Source: an uncultured Clostridia bacterium (GTDB lineage: Bacteria > Bacillota > Clostridia > Oscillospirales > Ruminococcaceae). Taken from it: a stretch of DNA of 8,379 bases. The stretch is from positions 1 to 8,379 of the forward strand of contig CANCXY010000149.1 of the NCBI GenBank assembly GCA_947381875.1, written 5' to 3'. Made by a program: the position numbers and the translations under genes. The notes beneath the pieces were generated by a model. It had not been told where the DNA came from and ran no database searches. It worked only from the letters and a program-made list of their open reading frames with translations. The number at the start of each line of letters is the position of its first letter. Positions within the stretch are counted from its first letter, which is position 1. Below are positions 1 to 5,952 of this stretch, one piece after another.

Positions 1-143
1 GGGCTGTGCCCCTTTGGCGGAGTCCAGAGGCAGCGCCTCTGGCAGGTCCGGGCAGAGCCCGGCAGGATTCCAAAGGGCGGCGCCCTTTGGGCAGGTCCGG
101 GCGGCAGCCCGGCGCAAAGCAGGGGCGCTCCCGGCGAGGGGGC
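1..143. repeat. Array of GC-rich short hairpin repeats upstream of rplB
   Basis: Non-coding stretch made of consecutive small inverted repeats with 3-5 base loops. Stems seen: 24-31 with 35-42 (CCAGAGGC/GCCTCTGG), 48-53 with 57-62 (CCGGGC/GCCCGG), 70-78 with 82-90 (CCAAAGGGC/GCCCTTTGG), 97-102 with 107-112 (CCGGGC/GCCCGG), and a weaker one at 127-132 with 138-143 that includes one G-T pair. Bases 1-4 pair with 8-11 and look like the inner part of a further hairpin cut by the window edge. Most units have the form TCC-stem-loop-stem-GGC followed by AGG or similar, and start every 22-27 bases. The same family occurs at 4841-4923. There is no T-run after the stems, so these are not standard intrinsic terminators. 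The gene upstream should be rplW from the usual order, but it lies outside the window. Confidence 0.85.
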
Positions 144-196
144 GGCTATGGAGATATGACTCCGATAATAAATCATAAGAAAGAGAGAAGTACGCA
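144..196 (+). promoter_or_regulatory. AT-rich leader and weak ribosome binding region of rplB
   Basis: This short AT-rich segment separates the hairpin array from rplB and contrasts with the GC-rich surroundings. A small inverted repeat, GGAG (150-153) with CTCC (160-163), lies in it. The purine-rich run at 177-190 (AAGAAAGAGAGAAG) is the only candidate ribosome binding site. It lacks the GGAGG core that most other genes in the window have, so initiation at rplB may be weaker or may depend on coupling to an upstream gene. GATAAT at 164-169 resembles a -10 box, but I see no -35 partner at a suitable distance, so I do not call a promoter. Confidence 0.45.
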
Positions 197-1024
<828 letters not shown>

Positions 1025-1038
1025 GGAGGAGGACAGCC

Positions 1039-1314
1039 ATGAGCAGAAGCATTAAGAAAGGGCCTTTCGTACAGCCCGCGCTGCTGAAACGCGTGCAGGC
1101 GATGAACGAGGCCGGAGAGAAGCGCGTGCTCAAAACATGGAGCCGCTCCTCCACCATCTTCCCGGATTTCGTGGGGCACACATTCGCCGTACACGACGGG
1201 CGCAAGCATGTACCCGTGTATATCACGGAAGATATGGTAGGCCACAAGCTGGGCGAGTTCGCGCCTACCCGCACCTTCAAGGGCCACGCGGGCGCGAAAA
1301 CGACGGGCAAGTGA
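1039..1314 (+). CDS. rpsS: 30S ribosomal protein S19
   Basis: S19 sits in the head of the small subunit, pairs with S13, and helps form the contact with the large subunit and the A-site tRNA region. The 91-residue product has the usual length and nearly every signature residue: MSRSIKKGPFV at the start, TWSRSSTIFPDFVGHTFAVH at 33-52, GRKHVPVYI at 54-62 and GHKLGEFAPTRTF at 68-80. The reading frame is open upstream to 877 inside rplB. The ATG at 1039 is chosen because AAGGAGGAGG (1023-1032) precedes it and homology begins at MSRS. It lies 14 bases after rplB and 19 before rplV, in the standard order. Confidence 0.99.
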   Translation: MSRSIKKGPFVQPALLKRVQAMNEAGEKRVLKTWSRSSTIFPDFVGHTFAVHDGRKHVPVYITEDMVGHKLGEFAPTRTFKGHAGAKTTGK

Positions 1315-1333
1315 GACAGGAGGAGAAAGAACA

Positions 1334-1678
1334 ATGGAAGCAAGGGCACATCTGAGATACGCCCGCATTTCGCCGAGGAAAGTTTCTATCGTGCTGGACC
1401 TGATCCGCGGGCAGAAGCTCGACAAAGCGCTGGCGATCCTGAAATATACGCCGAAGGCCGCTTCGCCGCTCCTGTACAAGCTGGTCGAATCCGCCGCGGC
1501 GAACGCCGAGAACAACCACAATATGGACAAACGCGCGCTGTATGTGGCCGAGTGCTTTGTCACGCCCGGCCCCACGCTCAAGCGCATCCGCCCGCGTGCC
1601 CGCGGCAGCGCCGACCGCGAGCTGAAACGTACCAGCCATGTGACGGTCGTGCTGAAAGAAGCAGGCGCAGAGGAGTAA
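1334..1678 (+). CDS. rplV: 50S ribosomal protein L22
   Basis: L22 binds 23S rRNA, and its long beta-hairpin lines the nascent-chain exit tunnel. The 114-residue product begins MEARAHLRYARISPRK, with the SPRK motif at 13-16 and the conserved helix around residues 44-60 (SPLLYKLVESAAANAEN). The tunnel hairpin spans roughly 79-103 and contains GPTLKRIRPRARG. The L-K-R equivalent to the E. coli M82-K83-R84 positions, where macrolide-resistance deletions are known, is present. ADRELKRTSH replaces the more usual ADRILKRTSH, putting an acidic residue in the returning strand. The start is supported by AGGAGG at 1318-1323. It lies between rpsS and rpsC as usual. Confidence 0.99.
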   Translation: MEARAHLRYARISPRKVSIVLDLIRGQKLDKALAILKYTPKAASPLLYKLVESAAANAENNHNMDKRALYVAECFVTPGPTLKRIRPRARGSADRELKRTSHVTVVLKEAGAEE

Positions 1679-1693
1679 AGGAGGTAAAGCAGT

Positions 1694-2404
1694 ATGGGTC
1701 AAAAAGTCAATCCCCACGGCCTGCGCGTGGGCATCATCAAGGATTGGGACAGCCGCTGGTTTACGTCCAAGCGTGAATTCGGCGACACACTCGTAGAGGA
1801 TCAGCTGCTGCGCAAAACACTGAAAAAGCAGCTTTATAACGCCGGGGTGCCGAAGATTGAAATCGAGCGTACCATCGACACCGCCACCAGCAAGCCGCGC
1901 GTGCGCGTCACCGTACACTGCGCCAAGCCCGGCATGGTTATCGGCCGCCAGGGCGCGGAAAAAGAGAAAATCCAGGCGCAGCTCACAAAGCTCATCAAGA
2001 AAGATGTGCTTTTGAACATCGTCGAGGTGCCCAACATGGCCACCGACGCGCAGCTCGTCGCCGAGGATATCGCCAGCCAGCTTGAGCGGCGCATCGCGTT
2101 CCGCCGCGCCACCAAGATGGCCATGCGCAACGCCATGAGCCCGCGCCGCGGCTCGAACGCCGTGCCCGCGAAGGGCATCAAGGTGCAGATCGGGGGCCGC
2201 CTGAACGGCGCGGACATCGCCCGCAGCGAGAGCTACCACGAGGGCACCATCCCACTGCAGACGCTGCGCGCGGACATCGACTACGGCTTTGCCGAGGCGA
2301 ACACCACCTATGGCCGCATCGGCGTGAAAGTGTGGATCTACAAGGGCGAGGTACTGCGCGGCGCAAAGCCCCGCGCGCGCAAGGAAGAAGGAGGCAAACG
2401 ATAA
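1694..2404 (+). CDS. rpsC: 30S ribosomal protein S3
   Basis: S3 lies in the small-subunit head at the mRNA entry channel, with S4 and S5, where it helps unwind and guide mRNA. The 236-residue product starts MGQKVNPHGLRVGIIKDWDS. It carries a type II KH domain with the GMVIGRQG loop at 80-87 and the conserved ERRIAFRR helix at 131-138. The C-terminal domain signature includes GRLNGADIARSESYHEG (168-184) and LRADIDYGFAEANTTYG (191-207). Compared with the E. coli and B. subtilis sequences as I remember them, about six extra residues lie near 60-71 and about seven near 149-160. A good AGGAGG site (1680-1685) precedes the ATG. Its TAA stop overlaps the rplP ATG by one base, which suggests translational coupling. 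Confidence 0.98.
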   Translation: MGQKVNPHGLRVGIIKDWDSRWFTSKREFGDTLVEDQLLRKTLKKQLYNAGVPKIEIERTIDTATSKPRVRVTVHCAKPGMVIGRQGAEKEKIQAQLTKLIKKDVLLNIVEVPNMATDAQLVAEDIASQLERRIAFRRATKMAMRNAMSPRRGSNAVPAKGIKVQIGGRLNGADIARSESYHEGTIPLQTLRADIDYGFAEANTTYGRIGVKVWIYKGEVLRGAKPRARKEEGGKR

Positions 2405-2826
2405 TGCTGCTGCCTAAACGTGTAAAATACCGCCGCGTACACCGCGGCCGCATGACCGGCAAGGCCATGCGCGGCAATACCGTTTCGCAGGGCGATTACG
2501 GCATTGTCGCATTGGAGCCGGCGTGGATCACCTCGAACCAGATCGAGGCCGCCCGTATCGCCATGACGCGTTTCATCAAGCGCGGCGGCAAGGTGTGGAT
2601 CAAGATCTTCCCGGATAAGCCTGTGACGGAGAAGCCCGCCGAGACGCGCATGGGTTCAGGCAAAGGCAGCCCGGAATACTGGGTGGCTGTGGTGAAGCCC
2701 GGCCGCGTGCTGTTCGAGCTGGCCGACGTGAGCGAGGAGACCGCGCGCGAGGCGCTGCGGCTTGCCGCGCACAAGCTGCCCGTCAAGTGCAAATTTGTAA
2801 AACGCGAAGGATTGGAGGAAGCGTAA
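2404..2826 (+). CDS. rplP: 50S ribosomal protein L16
   Basis: L16 binds 23S rRNA near the A-site tRNA elbow and is needed late in large-subunit assembly. The 140-residue product starts MLLPKRVKYRRVHRGRM and contains GDYGIVALEPAWITSNQIEA (30-49), ARIAMTRFIKRGGKVWIKIF (50-69) and the RMGSGKGSPEYWVA loop (82-95). R82 matches the E. coli Arg81 that is hydroxylated in that species; nothing here shows whether it is modified. The frame is open upstream to an ATG at 2332, but that lies inside rpsC. The start at 2404 is fixed by homology and by AAGGAGG at 2388-2394, located inside the end of rpsC. The TAATG arrangement with rpsC implies coupled translation. Confidence 0.98.
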   Translation: MLLPKRVKYRRVHRGRMTGKAMRGNTVSQGDYGIVALEPAWITSNQIEAARIAMTRFIKRGGKVWIKIFPDKPVTEKPAETRMGSGKGSPEYWVAVVKPGRVLFELADVSEETAREALRLAAHKLPVKCKFVKREGLEEA

Positions 2827-3027
2827 ATGAAGGCGAACGAACTGCGTGAGATGAGCGCGGCGGAGCTGACCACGAAGCTGGCCGAGCTGAAAGCTGAGCT
2901 TTTCAACCTGCGCTTCCAGCACGCGATCAACCAGCTTGACAATCCCGGCCGCATTGAAACCGTCAAGAGGGACATTGCCCGCGTAAAGACCGTGCAGCGC
3001 AGCAATGAACTGAAGGACGCACAATAA
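2827..3027 (+). CDS. rpmC: 50S ribosomal protein L29
   Basis: L29 is a small helical-hairpin protein at the rim of the peptide exit tunnel, close to L23, in the area where chaperones and the signal recognition particle dock. The 66-residue product matches the family in length and pattern: MKANELREMSAAEL, then KLAELKAELFNLRFQHA (17-33) as the first helix, the turn LDNPGRI (37-43), and a second basic helix ending in a short polar tail. The ATG abuts the rplP stop codon with no gap, and the ribosome binding site GGAGGAAG lies within the last codons of rplP. This again suggests coupling. rpsQ follows after 14 bases. Confidence 0.98.
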   Translation: MKANELREMSAAELTTKLAELKAELFNLRFQHAINQLDNPGRIETVKRDIARVKTVQRSNELKDAQ

Positions 3028-3041
3028 GGAGGGAAAGAGCA

Positions 3042-3296
3042 ATGGATCGCAACTTGAGAAAGACCCGCGTGGGCGTAGTGGTGTCCGATAAGATGGACAA
3101 GACCATCGTGGTGGCCGTAAGGGACAGCGTGCAGCACCCTCTTTATAAAAAGATCATGAAGCGCACCGTGAAGTTCAAGGCGCACGATGAGAAGAACGAG
3201 TGCGGCGTGGGCGACCGCGTGGAGATTATGGAGACGCGGCCTTTGAGCGCCGACAAGCGCTGGCGGCTCGTGAAGATCATCGAGAAGGCGAAATAA
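3042..3296 (+). CDS. rpsQ: 30S ribosomal protein S17
   Basis: S17 is a primary 16S rRNA-binding protein of the small-subunit body with an OB fold. The 84-residue product has the characteristic opening RNLRKTRVGVVVSDKMDKTI (3-22), then HPLYKKIMKRTVKFKAHDE (32-50) and the signature GDRVEIMETRPLSADKRWRL (57-76). AAGGAGGG precedes the ATG. This is the last gene of the S10 part of the cluster in the classical E. coli division. The following gap to rplN (33 bases) is the second longest in the window and contains nothing that looks like a terminator or promoter, so transcription probably continues into the spc part. Confidence 0.99.
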   Translation: MDRNLRKTRVGVVVSDKMDKTIVVAVRDSVQHPLYKKIMKRTVKFKAHDEKNECGVGDRVEIMETRPLSADKRWRLVKIIEKAK

Positions 3297-3329
3297 CCGA
3301 CACATCGGCTGTGAAAGGAGATCCCATCT

Positions 3330-3698
3330 ATGGTACAGATGCAAAGCTATCTCAAGGTGGCCGACAACACCGGTGCGAAAGAGATCATGTGCATCCGCGT
3401 GCTGGGCGGCTCGCGCAAGAGGTACGCAGGCATTGGCGACGTGATCGTGGCTTCCGTGAAGAAAGCCGCGCCGGGCGGCCAGGTGAAGAAGGGCGACGTG
3501 GTAAAGGCTGTCGTGGTGCGTTCCAAGCACGGCCTGCGCCGCGAGGACGGCTCGTATATCCGTTTTGACGAAAACGCCGCGGTGATCATCCGCGACGACA
3601 AGAACCCCAGGGGCACCCGCATCTTTGGGCCGGTGGCACGCGAACTGCGCGACTGCGGCTACCTGAAGATCGTAAGCCTCGCACCGGAATCGCTGTAA
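3330..3698 (+). CDS. rplN: 50S ribosomal protein L14
   Basis: L14 sits on the interface side of the large subunit, contacts 16S rRNA in an inter-subunit bridge, and forms a neighbouring pair with L19. The 122-residue length is the standard one. The signature runs from GDVIVASVKKAAPGG (36-50) to VKKGDVVKAVVVR (52-64), followed by RFDENAAVII (78-87), GTRIFGPVARELR (95-107) and the end motif LKIVSLAPE (112-120). The start reads MVQMQSYLKVADNTGAKE, slightly different from the usual MIQ opening. The binding site is AAAGGAG at 3314-3320. It is the first gene of the spc part and lies 13 bases before rplX. Confidence 0.99.
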   Translation: MVQMQSYLKVADNTGAKEIMCIRVLGGSRKRYAGIGDVIVASVKKAAPGGQVKKGDVVKAVVVRSKHGLRREDGSYIRFDENAAVIIRDDKNPRGTRIFGPVARELRDCGYLKIVSLAPESL

Positions 3699-3711
3699 GG
3701 AGGTTTGGACC

Positions 3712-4026
3712 ATGGCGAAAGTGCATGTGAAAACCGGCGACACCGTGATGATCATCAGCGGCAAGGACCGCGGCAATTCCGGCAAGGTGCTGCAAGTAAG
3801 CCCGGCGGAGGGCAAGGTGATCGTGGAAGGCCGGAACATGGTGACAAAGCATGTGAAGCCGCGCCGCCAGGGCGAGGCAGGGGGCATTGTGAAAGCCGAG
3901 GGCGCCCTGTACGCCTCGAAGGTAATGCCCGTATGCCCGAAGTGCGGCAAGGCCACGCGTGTGGGCCACAAGGTGACGGACGGCAAGAAAGCCCGCGTAT
4001 GCAAAAAATGCGGCGCCGAATTTTGA
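3712..4026 (+). CDS. rplX: 50S ribosomal protein L24 with C-terminal zinc-binding motif
   Basis: L24 is an early assembly protein of the large subunit that binds the 5' part of 23S rRNA. The 104-residue product has the KOW motif in the first third (KTGDTVMIISGKDRGNSGKV at 7-26) and then the basic GRNMVTKHVKPRRQGE segment (40-55). Its end carries four cysteines in two CPKCG/CKKCG knuckles (C75, C78, C97, C100), a pattern expected to bind one zinc ion. E. coli L24 lacks these cysteines, whereas many Bacillota and other bacteria have them. A strong TAAGGAGGT site lies before the ATG. rplE follows after 18 bases. Confidence 0.98.
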   Translation: MAKVHVKTGDTVMIISGKDRGNSGKVLQVSPAEGKVIVEGRNMVTKHVKPRRQGEAGGIVKAEGALYASKVMPVCPKCGKATRVGHKVTDGKKARVCKKCGAEF

Positions 4027-4044
4027 GGAAGGGAGTAAAGCACG

Positions 4045-4584
4045 ATGGCAAGATTACAGGAAACCTACGCCAAGGAAATCGCTCCCGCGCTGATGAAGAA
4101 ATTCGGCTACAAAAGCGTGATGCAGATTCCCAAGTTAGATAAAGTAGTCGTGAACGTGGGCTGCGGCGACGCGCGCGACAACCCGAAGATCATGGACGCC
4201 ATCTTAGCGGACCTTGCGAAGATCACGGGCCAGAAAGCCGTGGTGTGCAAGGCCAAAAAGAGCGTGGCGAACTTCAAGCTGCGCGAGGGCATGCCCATCG
4301 GCGCGAAGGTAACGCTGCGCGGCGAACGCATGTACGAGTTTGTCGACCGTTTCTTCAGCGTGGCGCTGCCGCGCGTGCGCGATTTCCGCGGCATCAACGG
4401 CAACTCGTTCGACGGGCGCGGCAACTACAGCTGCGGCGTAAAAGAGCAGCTGATCTTCCCGGAGATCGATTACGATAAGATCGACGCCGTGCGCGGCATG
4501 GACATCTGCTTCGTGACGACCGCCAGGACGGACGAAGAAGCCAAGGAGCTTTTGAAGGCCCTGGGCGCGCCGTTCGCAAACTAA
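4045..4584 (+). CDS. rplE: 50S ribosomal protein L5
   Basis: L5 binds 5S rRNA and helps place it in the central protuberance, where it also contacts the P-site tRNA and the small-subunit head. The 179-residue product has the full family length. It opens MARLQETYAKEIAPALMKKF. Conserved parts are IPKLDKVVVNVGCGDA (28-43), ITGQKAVVCKAKKSVANFKL (60-79), REGMPIGAKVTLRG (80-93) and DFRGINGNSFDGRGNYSCGV (113-132), close to the usual F-GI-GNSFDGRGNY-GV pattern. The binding site GAAGGGAG is weaker than those of most neighbours. It lies between rplX and rpsN in the canonical order. Confidence 0.99.
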   Translation: MARLQETYAKEIAPALMKKFGYKSVMQIPKLDKVVVNVGCGDARDNPKIMDAILADLAKITGQKAVVCKAKKSVANFKLREGMPIGAKVTLRGERMYEFVDRFFSVALPRVRDFRGINGNSFDGRGNYSCGVKEQLIFPEIDYDKIDAVRGMDICFVTTARTDEEAKELLKALGAPFAN

Positions 4585-4601
4585 GGGGAGGACAACGAAA
4601 A

Positions 4602-4787
4602 ATGGCAAAACTGAGCAAGAAGATCCAGCAGAAGCGCGCCCCGAAGTTCTCCACGCGCGCCTATAACCGCTGCAAGCTGTGCGGCCGCCCCCACGCATAC
4701 CTGCGCAAATACGGCATCTGCCGCATCTGCTTCCGGGAGCTTGCGTACAAGGGCGAGATCCCAGGCGTAAAAAAGGCGAGCTGGTAA
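4602..4787 (+). CDS. rpsN: 30S ribosomal protein S14, short zinc-binding type
   Basis: S14 is a late-assembling protein in the small-subunit head next to S3, S10 and S19. At 61 residues this is the short type (type Z), not the ~100-residue form found in E. coli. The four zinc ligands are visible as CKLCG (C24, C27) and CRICF (C40, C43). The rest is strongly conserved, with RAPKFSTRAYNRC (12-24), GRPHAYLRKYGIC (28-40) and the ending FRELAYKGEIPGVKKASW (44-61). GGGGAGG at about 4586-4592 serves as its binding site. It is the last gene before the 186-base gap containing the second hairpin array, an unusual break inside this gene cluster. Confidence 0.99.
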   Translation: MAKLSKKIQQKRAPKFSTRAYNRCKLCGRPHAYLRKYGICRICFRELAYKGEIPGVKKASW

Positions 4788-4793
4788 AGGCGG

Positions 4794-4820
4794 CGGCGAA
4801 GCCATATAAAAGTTTCGCCG
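4794..4820 (+). other. Inverted repeat just downstream of rpsN
   Basis: CGGCGAA (4794-4800) pairs perfectly with TTCGCCG (4814-4820), leaving a 13-base AT-rich loop. It begins six bases after the rpsN stop codon. It is not followed by a T-run, and its right arm shares two bases with the next inverted repeat, so the two cannot both form fully. Its sequence differs from the array units downstream. A processing or stability hairpin for the 3' end of the upstream transcript segment is possible, but this is inference from structure only. Confidence 0.55.
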
Positions 4821-4836
4821 GCCTTTTCAAAGGCCG
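4819..4836. other. Perfect inverted repeat CGGCCTTT-TC-AAAGGCCG
   Basis: Eight-base arms at 4819-4826 and 4829-4836 with a two-base spacer. As RNA, the innermost pairs would open to give a larger loop. The AAAGGC and GCCTTT cores recur in the adjacent array units (4845-4850, 4854-4859, 4890-4895, 4899-4904), so several alternative pairings are possible. There is no T-run to support a terminator. It may be a diverged or reversed unit of the same repeat family. Confidence 0.55.
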
Positions 4837-4840
4837 CAGA

Positions 4841-4923
4841 TTCCAAAGGCAGAGCCTTTGGCCGGTCCAGCGGGACGCTGGCGGATTCCAAAGGCGGAGC
4901 CTTTGGCGGGGGCGCAGCCCCCG
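4841..4923. repeat. Array of GC-rich short hairpin repeats between rpsN and rpsH
   Basis: Four consecutive perfect inverted repeats with three-base loops: 4843-4850 with 4854-4861 (CCAAAGGC/GCCTTTGG, loop AGA), 4867-4872 with 4876-4881 (CCAGCG/CGCTGG, loop GGA), 4888-4895 with 4899-4906 (CCAAAGGC/GCCTTTGG, loop GGA), and 4907-4913 with 4917-4923 (CGGGGGC/GCCCCCG, loop GCA). The first and third units are nearly identical and lie 45 bases apart. Each of the first three has a TCC entry and a GGC-NGG exit as in the array at 1-143, so both arrays belong to one family. The array sits in the only long gap of an otherwise tightly packed gene cluster. After it come GGCGGCCAT (4931-4939, compare GGCGGCTAT at 141-149) and an AT-rich leader to rpsH. 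Confidence 0.9.
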
Positions 4924-4958
4924 GAGAACAGGCGGCCATATTTCTCTATACAACCATC

Positions 4959-4966
4959 AAGGAGGT
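4959..4966 (+). promoter_or_regulatory. Ribosome binding site that sets the rpsH GTG start
   Basis: AAGGAGGT is a near-perfect anti-16S match. It is followed by a seven-base spacer and GTG at 4974. There is no ATG between this site and the start of S8 homology, so the GTG is the start. rpsH is the only gene in the window with a non-ATG start. The strong binding site probably allows independent initiation here, because the 186-base gap separates rpsH from ribosomes finishing rpsN. Confidence 0.85.
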
Positions 4967-4973
4967 CAGTGGC

Positions 4974-5372
4974 GTGAATATTACCGACCCTATTGCGGAC
5001 CTGCTGACGCGCATCCGCAACGCAAGCACAGCCAAACACCCTTCTGTCGACGTACCCGCATCCAACCTGAAAAAGGCGATTGCCAACATCTTAGTTGAAG
5101 AAGGGTATGTAAAGGGCGTGCAGGCCATCACAGACGACAAGCAGGGCGTTTTGCGCATCGCGCTGAAATACACCGAGACGGGCGCGCCCGTCATCACGGG
5201 GCTGCGGCGCGTATCGAAGCCGGGCCTGCGCATCTACACCAACTGCGCCGATATGCCGAAGGTCATGAAAGGCCTGGGCACGGCGATTATCTCCACGTCC
5301 AAGGGCGTTATGACTGACAAGGCCGCGCGCGCCGCGAATGTAGGCGGCGAAGTACTCGCCTTTGTGTGGTAA
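4974..5372 (+). CDS. rpsH: 30S ribosomal protein S8
   Basis: S8 is a primary 16S rRNA-binding protein of the central domain. In E. coli it also represses its own operon by binding mRNA near the start of the L5 gene; whether that applies here cannot be read from the sequence. The 132-residue product starts MNITDPIADLLTRIRNA and ends with the family signature GTAIISTSKGVMTDKAAR (102-119) and GGEVLAFVW (124-132). The start codon is GTG, the only one in the window, fixed by the AAGGAGGT at 4959-4966 and by homology beginning at that codon. It follows the hairpin-bearing gap after rpsN, and rplF follows after 16 bases. Confidence 0.99.
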   Translation: MNITDPIADLLTRIRNASTAKHPSVDVPASNLKKAIANILVEEGYVKGVQAITDDKQGVLRIALKYTETGAPVITGLRRVSKPGLRIYTNCADMPKVMKGLGTAIISTSKGVMTDKAARAANVGGEVLAFVW

Positions 5373-5388
5373 GAAAGGGGCTTAGACA

Positions 5389-5934
5389 ATGTCGAGAATC
5401 GGAAGAAAACCCATCGTCATTCCGGCCGGCGTGGATGTGTCCATCGAGGGGCACGACGTGACCGTGAAGGGCCCCAAGGGCACGCTCCATTCCACCTTCC
5501 ACCCCTCCATCGGCGTGGCCGTCGAGGGCGGGGAGATCCGCGTGACCCGCCCCAATGACGAGAAAGAGGAGCGCAGCCTGCACGGGCTGACGCGCGCGCT
5601 GATCCACAACATGGTGGAGGGCGTGACGAACGGCTTCAAGAAAGAGTTAGAGATCCAGGGCGTGGGCTACCGCGCCGCCAAACAGGGCAAGGACCTTGTG
5701 ATGAACTTAGGGTATTCGCACCAGGTGATCGTGCCCGAAGTGGACGGCATCACCATTGAGGTGCCGGAGCCGCTCAAGATCGTCATCCATGGCATCGACA
5801 AGCAGAAGGTCGGCCAGTTTGCCGCGGAAGTGCGCGAGAAGCGCCCGCCTGAGCCGTATAAGGGCAAGGGCATCCGCTATGCGGGTGAGCATGTCATCCA
5901 CAAAGAGGGCAAGGCCGGCAAGGGCGCAAAGTAA
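5389..5934 (+). CDS. rplF: 50S ribosomal protein L6
   Basis: L6 binds 23S rRNA near the sarcin-ricin loop and the factor-binding site, and is needed late in subunit assembly. The 181-residue product has two similar L6 domains. It opens MSRIGRKPIVIPAGVDV, with VTVKGPKGTL at 24-33. The second domain holds GVGYRAAKQGKDLVMNLGYS (91-110) and the L6 signature PEPYKGKGIRYAGE (154-167), ending in a lysine-rich tail. The binding site is a degenerate AAAGGGG (5377-5383), weaker than most others in the cluster. It lies 16 bases after rpsH and 18 before rplR. Confidence 0.99.
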   Translation: MSRIGRKPIVIPAGVDVSIEGHDVTVKGPKGTLHSTFHPSIGVAVEGGEIRVTRPNDEKEERSLHGLTRALIHNMVEGVTNGFKKELEIQGVGYRAAKQGKDLVMNLGYSHQVIVPEVDGITIEVPEPLKIVIHGIDKQKVGQFAAEVREKRPPEPYKGKGIRYAGEHVIHKEGKAGKGAK

Positions 5935-5952
5935 AGGGAGGAGTGAACAAGA

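Noticed and set aside
1..143. CRISPR array
   Set aside because: The units are perfect hairpins with variable stems and no unique spacers of constant length, and no cas genes are present.
164..169. GATAAT as a -10 box before rplB
   Set aside because: The sequence 17 bases upstream is GC-rich array without a -35-like hexamer, and rplB is normally internal to its operon.
2332..2403. Upstream ATG for rplP that would add 24 residues
   Set aside because: It lies within rpsC coding sequence, and L16 homology begins at the ATG at 2404, which has its own AAGGAGG site.
3297..3308. Small hairpin CCGA-CACA-TCGG at the S10/spc junction
   Set aside because: A four-pair stem without a T-run is too weak to support a terminator or regulatory call.
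2496..4043. Long minus-strand reading frame (515 codons) and similar ones at 1277-2239 and 7487-8281
   Set aside because: They lie opposite unmistakable ribosomal-protein and secY genes. Their openness follows from GC-rich third positions, and their peptides resemble no family.
4794..4923. Intrinsic terminator in the rpsN-rpsH gap
   Set aside because: Several stems are strong but none is followed by a T-rich tract, and the genes after it have no visible promoter of their own.
4827..5039. Minus-strand reading frame whose peptide repeats PAKGSAFGI
   Set aside because: The peptide repeat is only the translation of the two near-identical hairpin units. Such frames are easily mis-annotated as small proteins.
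4679..5098. Open reading frame of 139 codons crossing the rpsN-rpsH gap
   Set aside because: It begins inside rpsN in the wrong frame, passes through the repeats and ends inside rpsH. It resembles no known protein and is an overlap artefact.
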